A stretch of DNA of 64,000 nt from Natronocalculus amylovorans (lineage in GTDB: Archaea; Halobacteriota; Halobacteria; Halobacteriales; Haloferacaceae), in assembly GCF_023638035.1 (NCBI RefSeq), contig NZ_JAKRVX010000004.1:124001-188000 (forward strand), read 5' to 3'. Of this stretch, positions 61,678 to 64,000 are shown one piece after another; within the stretch, counting starts at the first letter, position 1; each line of letters begins with the position of its first letter. A program made the position numbers and the translations under genes. The notes under the pieces are model-generated. The model was not told the origin of the DNA. It saw only the letters and a list, made by a program, of their open reading frames with translations, and searched no databases.

Positions 61678-64000
61678 TCAGTGAGCGATCGCTTGATCTG
61701 CGAGATATCTGTCCCACAGCAGCAACAGACTTGGCAACACCAACACGCTCGCAACCCATGCAAACGCGATCGTCAATCCGGTAACAATTCCAAACCGCTG
61801 CAGCGACGGAACCAACGTGAGCGCTAAGATCCCAAAACCTGCAACCGTTGTCACCGCACTTGCGAGGAGCGCCCCGCCGGTTCCTTTCACTGTTGCATCA
61901 AGTGCGCCAATCGCATCCACTGCGGTTGGCCGCTCTTGGACGAACCGCTCCGTGATATGAATCGCAAAGTCGACCCCAATGCCGATCGCAATGCCAGTGA
62001 TAATCGCGGTTTCACTGTTGTACGGAATCCCGATGAGATACATTGTGCCGAGAATCCAACTGAGTGCGAACAGCACTGGTAGCATTGTCACCGCACCCAG
62101 TGAGTAGGAGCCGTGTCGACGTCCAAACAGCAATGACAAAAAGACGCCAACAAGCACAAGCGTCAGTGCGAACGTCGTCACTAACGTCTCTAACACTGAT
62201 TCTTGAACCAACTCGACGATGATAAGCGGTCCTGTTGCGATCGCAGCGACCTGTGATGGTTCATCTGCAACCGCTGCAACCGATCGCATCTGTGTCAACA
62301 CCGCCGCACCGCTTGCATCCCCACGGACAGTGATATCGAGACGAAGTGCCTCATATCCGCCAGCACCATCACGGGCAACGACTGCGGCCATCGCCTCTTC
62401 ATCCGCAGCAAAGGCAGTATCAAACAGTTGCCCAATATCCGTATCTGGAACGCCGTCATCTGTCGTGTCAGACGCTTCGAACTGCGTTTCGACGGTTTCG
62501 TTTTCTTCTGCGATCGACGCAATCACGTCGATTGGTGTCTCAACAGCAGCATTACCGTTTGCAAAAATGAACGTCACATCTTGTTCGCTAGCCGTCTCTG
62601 TAGCCGCAGCTACGCCAGATATGGTCGCTTCGTCGGTGACATCACCGCGTATCAGAATATCGATTGCGGATTCTTCATTAGCCCCGCCAAACACGGTATC
62701 AAGGTAGATTGCATGCTCTTTGATTTTGTACTCTCCGGGGCGGAACGGCTCTGGAACACTGTCCATCCAGGCCGGGCGATCCTCCGGGATGAAGTCGTTC
62801 TGATCAATACTCGTCTCGACATTTACCGCACCGTACACTCCGGCGAGACTCACCAACAAGACGATTGCGACGATTACCACTGGTGCGCGTTTGGCACCTA
62901 CAGCACCAACGCCCAAGAGCTTCGCTGCGAGTCCCCCGGTACCGAATGCGGACTTTTGTCGGTCGATACCTCGGGCCTCCAAGAACAGCTCAATCTCATA
63001 CTTTACTGCTGGGAGTAACGCACCAAAAATGACGAATGCGGCAATGATCCCCAAGCCACTCAGTAGACCAAAATCACTGATTGACCCTACGTCACTCGTC
63101 AGATTCGAAAAGAATCCGATTGTGGTTGTAATTGTTGTAGCACCGATCGCAACCACAACGCCAGTCAGACCTAGTACGGTCGCGCGTGTTACATCCGCAC
63201 CGGGCTTTTCGCGCTCTTCTCTGTATCGCATCACCACGTGTAACGCATAATCAATGGAAAGCCCGATGAGGAGGAATGGAACGGCAATCAGAATTTGCGT
63301 AAACTCGATGTTTAACCAGCCAACAAATCCGCCCATCCATGCCAGTACGAGAACAATTCCACCCAATCCAAGCGTAATATCAATGATGTCACGGTAGGCG
63401 ATCGTCAACAGCACTAAGACAAGTACGAGCGCAATCGGCCCAATCAGTGCAAAGCTTTCGCCGGTTGCCTGTCCAGCCAGCTCGTCGACAATTCCGGGGC
63501 CAAATGCGAACCGATCGAACTCACTGTCACCACTGGAGGCAAGCTCATTAATCGCAACTTGTGCGGCAACAAGCTCCGATGGAAGCTCGTCTGCGCTGGG
63601 CTCGCCTCGATCGTGGGTTACAATGAGTAGCTGCGCCTCGGCCGCCCCTGTGTCAGGATCGAACGTCGATGGGAAGAATCCAAGAATATCTTGATCGCCA
63701 TCCTCAGTTAGATCGCTCACAATCTCCGCAATACGCGATTCCGACTGATTCTCGATCGCTTGTATCTGATCCTCAAGCGTTGGGTCGGACGGAGGCGGTC
63801 CGTCTGCATCTGCTAACGAAACAAAGCCAACAATATTCGCAAGCCCAAAACTCGGAGAGCCCTCCGAAAGCGTCGGGGCGATCGTCTCGTTTTCACGAAT
63901 TGCTTGTTGCAGTTCCAACGACTCAAGCAACGCGTCTTTTGTCACTGCCCGATCGGAGCCGCTCTGGTCGCGAATGACAACAAGCGTTGTTACCGTTTCA
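61678..64000 (-). CDS. RND/MMPL-family exporter, 5' end outside window
   Basis: The frame stays open through the last base (ETVTTLVVIRDQSGS precedes a GTG at 63945), so the start lies beyond the window; at least 774 residues are visible. Two sets of hydrophobic segments with the RND pattern SIDYALHVVMRYREER and GVDFAIHITERFVQER, and extended external loops. The family uses proton motive force to move lipids or hydrophobic compounds; haloarchaeal members of this type are uncharacterised. Confidence 0.9.
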   Translation of the reverse strand, partial: ETVTTLVVIRDQSGSDRAVTKDALLESLELQQAIRENETIAPTLSEGSPSFGLANIVGFVSLADADGPPPSDPTLEDQIQAIENQSESRIAEIVSDLTEDGDQDILGFFPSTFDPDTGAAEAQLLIVTHDRGEPSADELPSELVAAQVAINELASSGDSEFDRFAFGPGIVDELAGQATGESFALIGPIALVLVLVLLTIAYRDIIDITLGLGGIVLVLAWMGGFVGWLNIEFTQILIAVPFLLIGLSIDYALHVVMRYREEREKPGADVTRATVLGLTGVVVAIGATTITTTIGFFSNLTSDVGSISDFGLLSGLGIIAAFVIFGALLPAVKYEIELFLEARGIDRQKSAFGTGGLAAKLLGVGAVGAKRAPVVIVAIVLLVSLAGVYGAVNVETSIDQNDFIPEDRPAWMDSVPEPFRPGEYKIKEHAIYLDTVFGGANEESAIDILIRGDVTDEATISGVAAATETASEQDVTFIFANGNAAVETPIDVIASIAEENETVETQFEASDTTDDGVPDTDIGQLFDTAFAADEEAMAAVVARDGAGGYEALRLDITVRGDASGAAVLTQMRSVAAVADEPSQVAAIATGPLIIVELVQESVLETLVTTFALTLVLVGVFLSLLFGRRHGSYSLGAVTMLPVLFALSWILGTMYLIGIPYNSETAIITGIAIGIGVDFAIHITERFVQERPTAVDAIGALDATVKGTGGALLASAVTTVAGFGILALTLVPSLQRFGIVTGLTIAFAWVASVLVLPSLLLLWDRYLADQAIAH

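Overview
The window comes from a haloarchaeon (class Halobacteria). Evidence: a PGF-CTERM S-layer glycoprotein with its archaeosortase ArtA, an AglB-type oligosaccharyltransferase, Orc1/Cdc6, Trm5, SRP19, Gar1, Dph5, acidic proteins and many Tat-type signals. Base composition looks close to 50% GC, low for the class. The hexamer CGATCG is repeated at very high density nearly everywhere. Low GC, long gaps and many IS200/IS605-derived scars recall Haloquadratum-like genomes, but I cannot name the species from sequence alone.

Layout. (1) 1-6.0 kb: end of a type IV secretion/conjugation-like operon (membrane protein, Tat lipoprotein, VirB6-like membrane protein, PrgI-like protein, VirB4 ATPase) with overlapping starts and stops. 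(2) 6.0-13.0 kb: an accessory patchwork with decayed tnpB/IS200-605 pieces, an orphan TumE-like protein, a VapBC pair framed by two copies of a 42-bp inverted-repeat element, a collapsed AI-2E permease, a divergent regulator/hypothetical pair and an archaeal AAA ATPase with a nuclease-like tail. A short sequence overlapping the virB4 stop recurs three more times here, always in the same direction. (3) 13.1-18.3 kb: a 1.2-kresidue VirD4/HerA-like ATPase facing an NrS-1-polymerase-like primase, completing what looks like an integrated conjugative or plasmid element. I see no relaxase or integrase. (4) 19.3-33.7 kb: cell-surface block: GlmU-like and GlmS (UDP-GlcNAc precursor), an AglG-like glycosyltransferase, AglB, a Tat-exported protein, the S-layer glycoprotein and ArtA. 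These would make sugar precursor, transfer glycan, and cleave and anchor the S-layer protein. (5) 33.7-35.8 kb: a two-gene HTH/TumE-like module inserted beside dph5, with an 80-bp decayed dph5 fragment on its far side. (6) 36-41 kb: a LOV-type histidine kinase, a hydrolase and a replication origin: orc1/cdc6 flanked by at least six ORB-like repeats and an AT-rich tract. (7) 41.2-51.3 kb: housekeeping genes (tRNA-Thr(CGT), trm5, a btuFCD-type ABC importer, srp19, gar1, presenilin-like protease, PUA and NYN proteins, amphi-Trp genes). (8) 51.3-64 kb: two more histidine kinases, a class I terpene-synthase-like gene in an AT-rich patch divergent from an SDR gene, a zinc-free-acting unknown set, an OYE-family flavoenzyme followed by a VOC protein, thioredoxin, a DUF21 protein and an RND exporter cut by the window edge.

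The observations most worth following are the CGATCG iteration (an archaeal analogue of cyanobacterial HIP1), the terpene-synthase-like gene, the origin with its ORBs, the HTH/TumE-like module next to a duplicated dph5 piece, and the repeat families in the accessory region.
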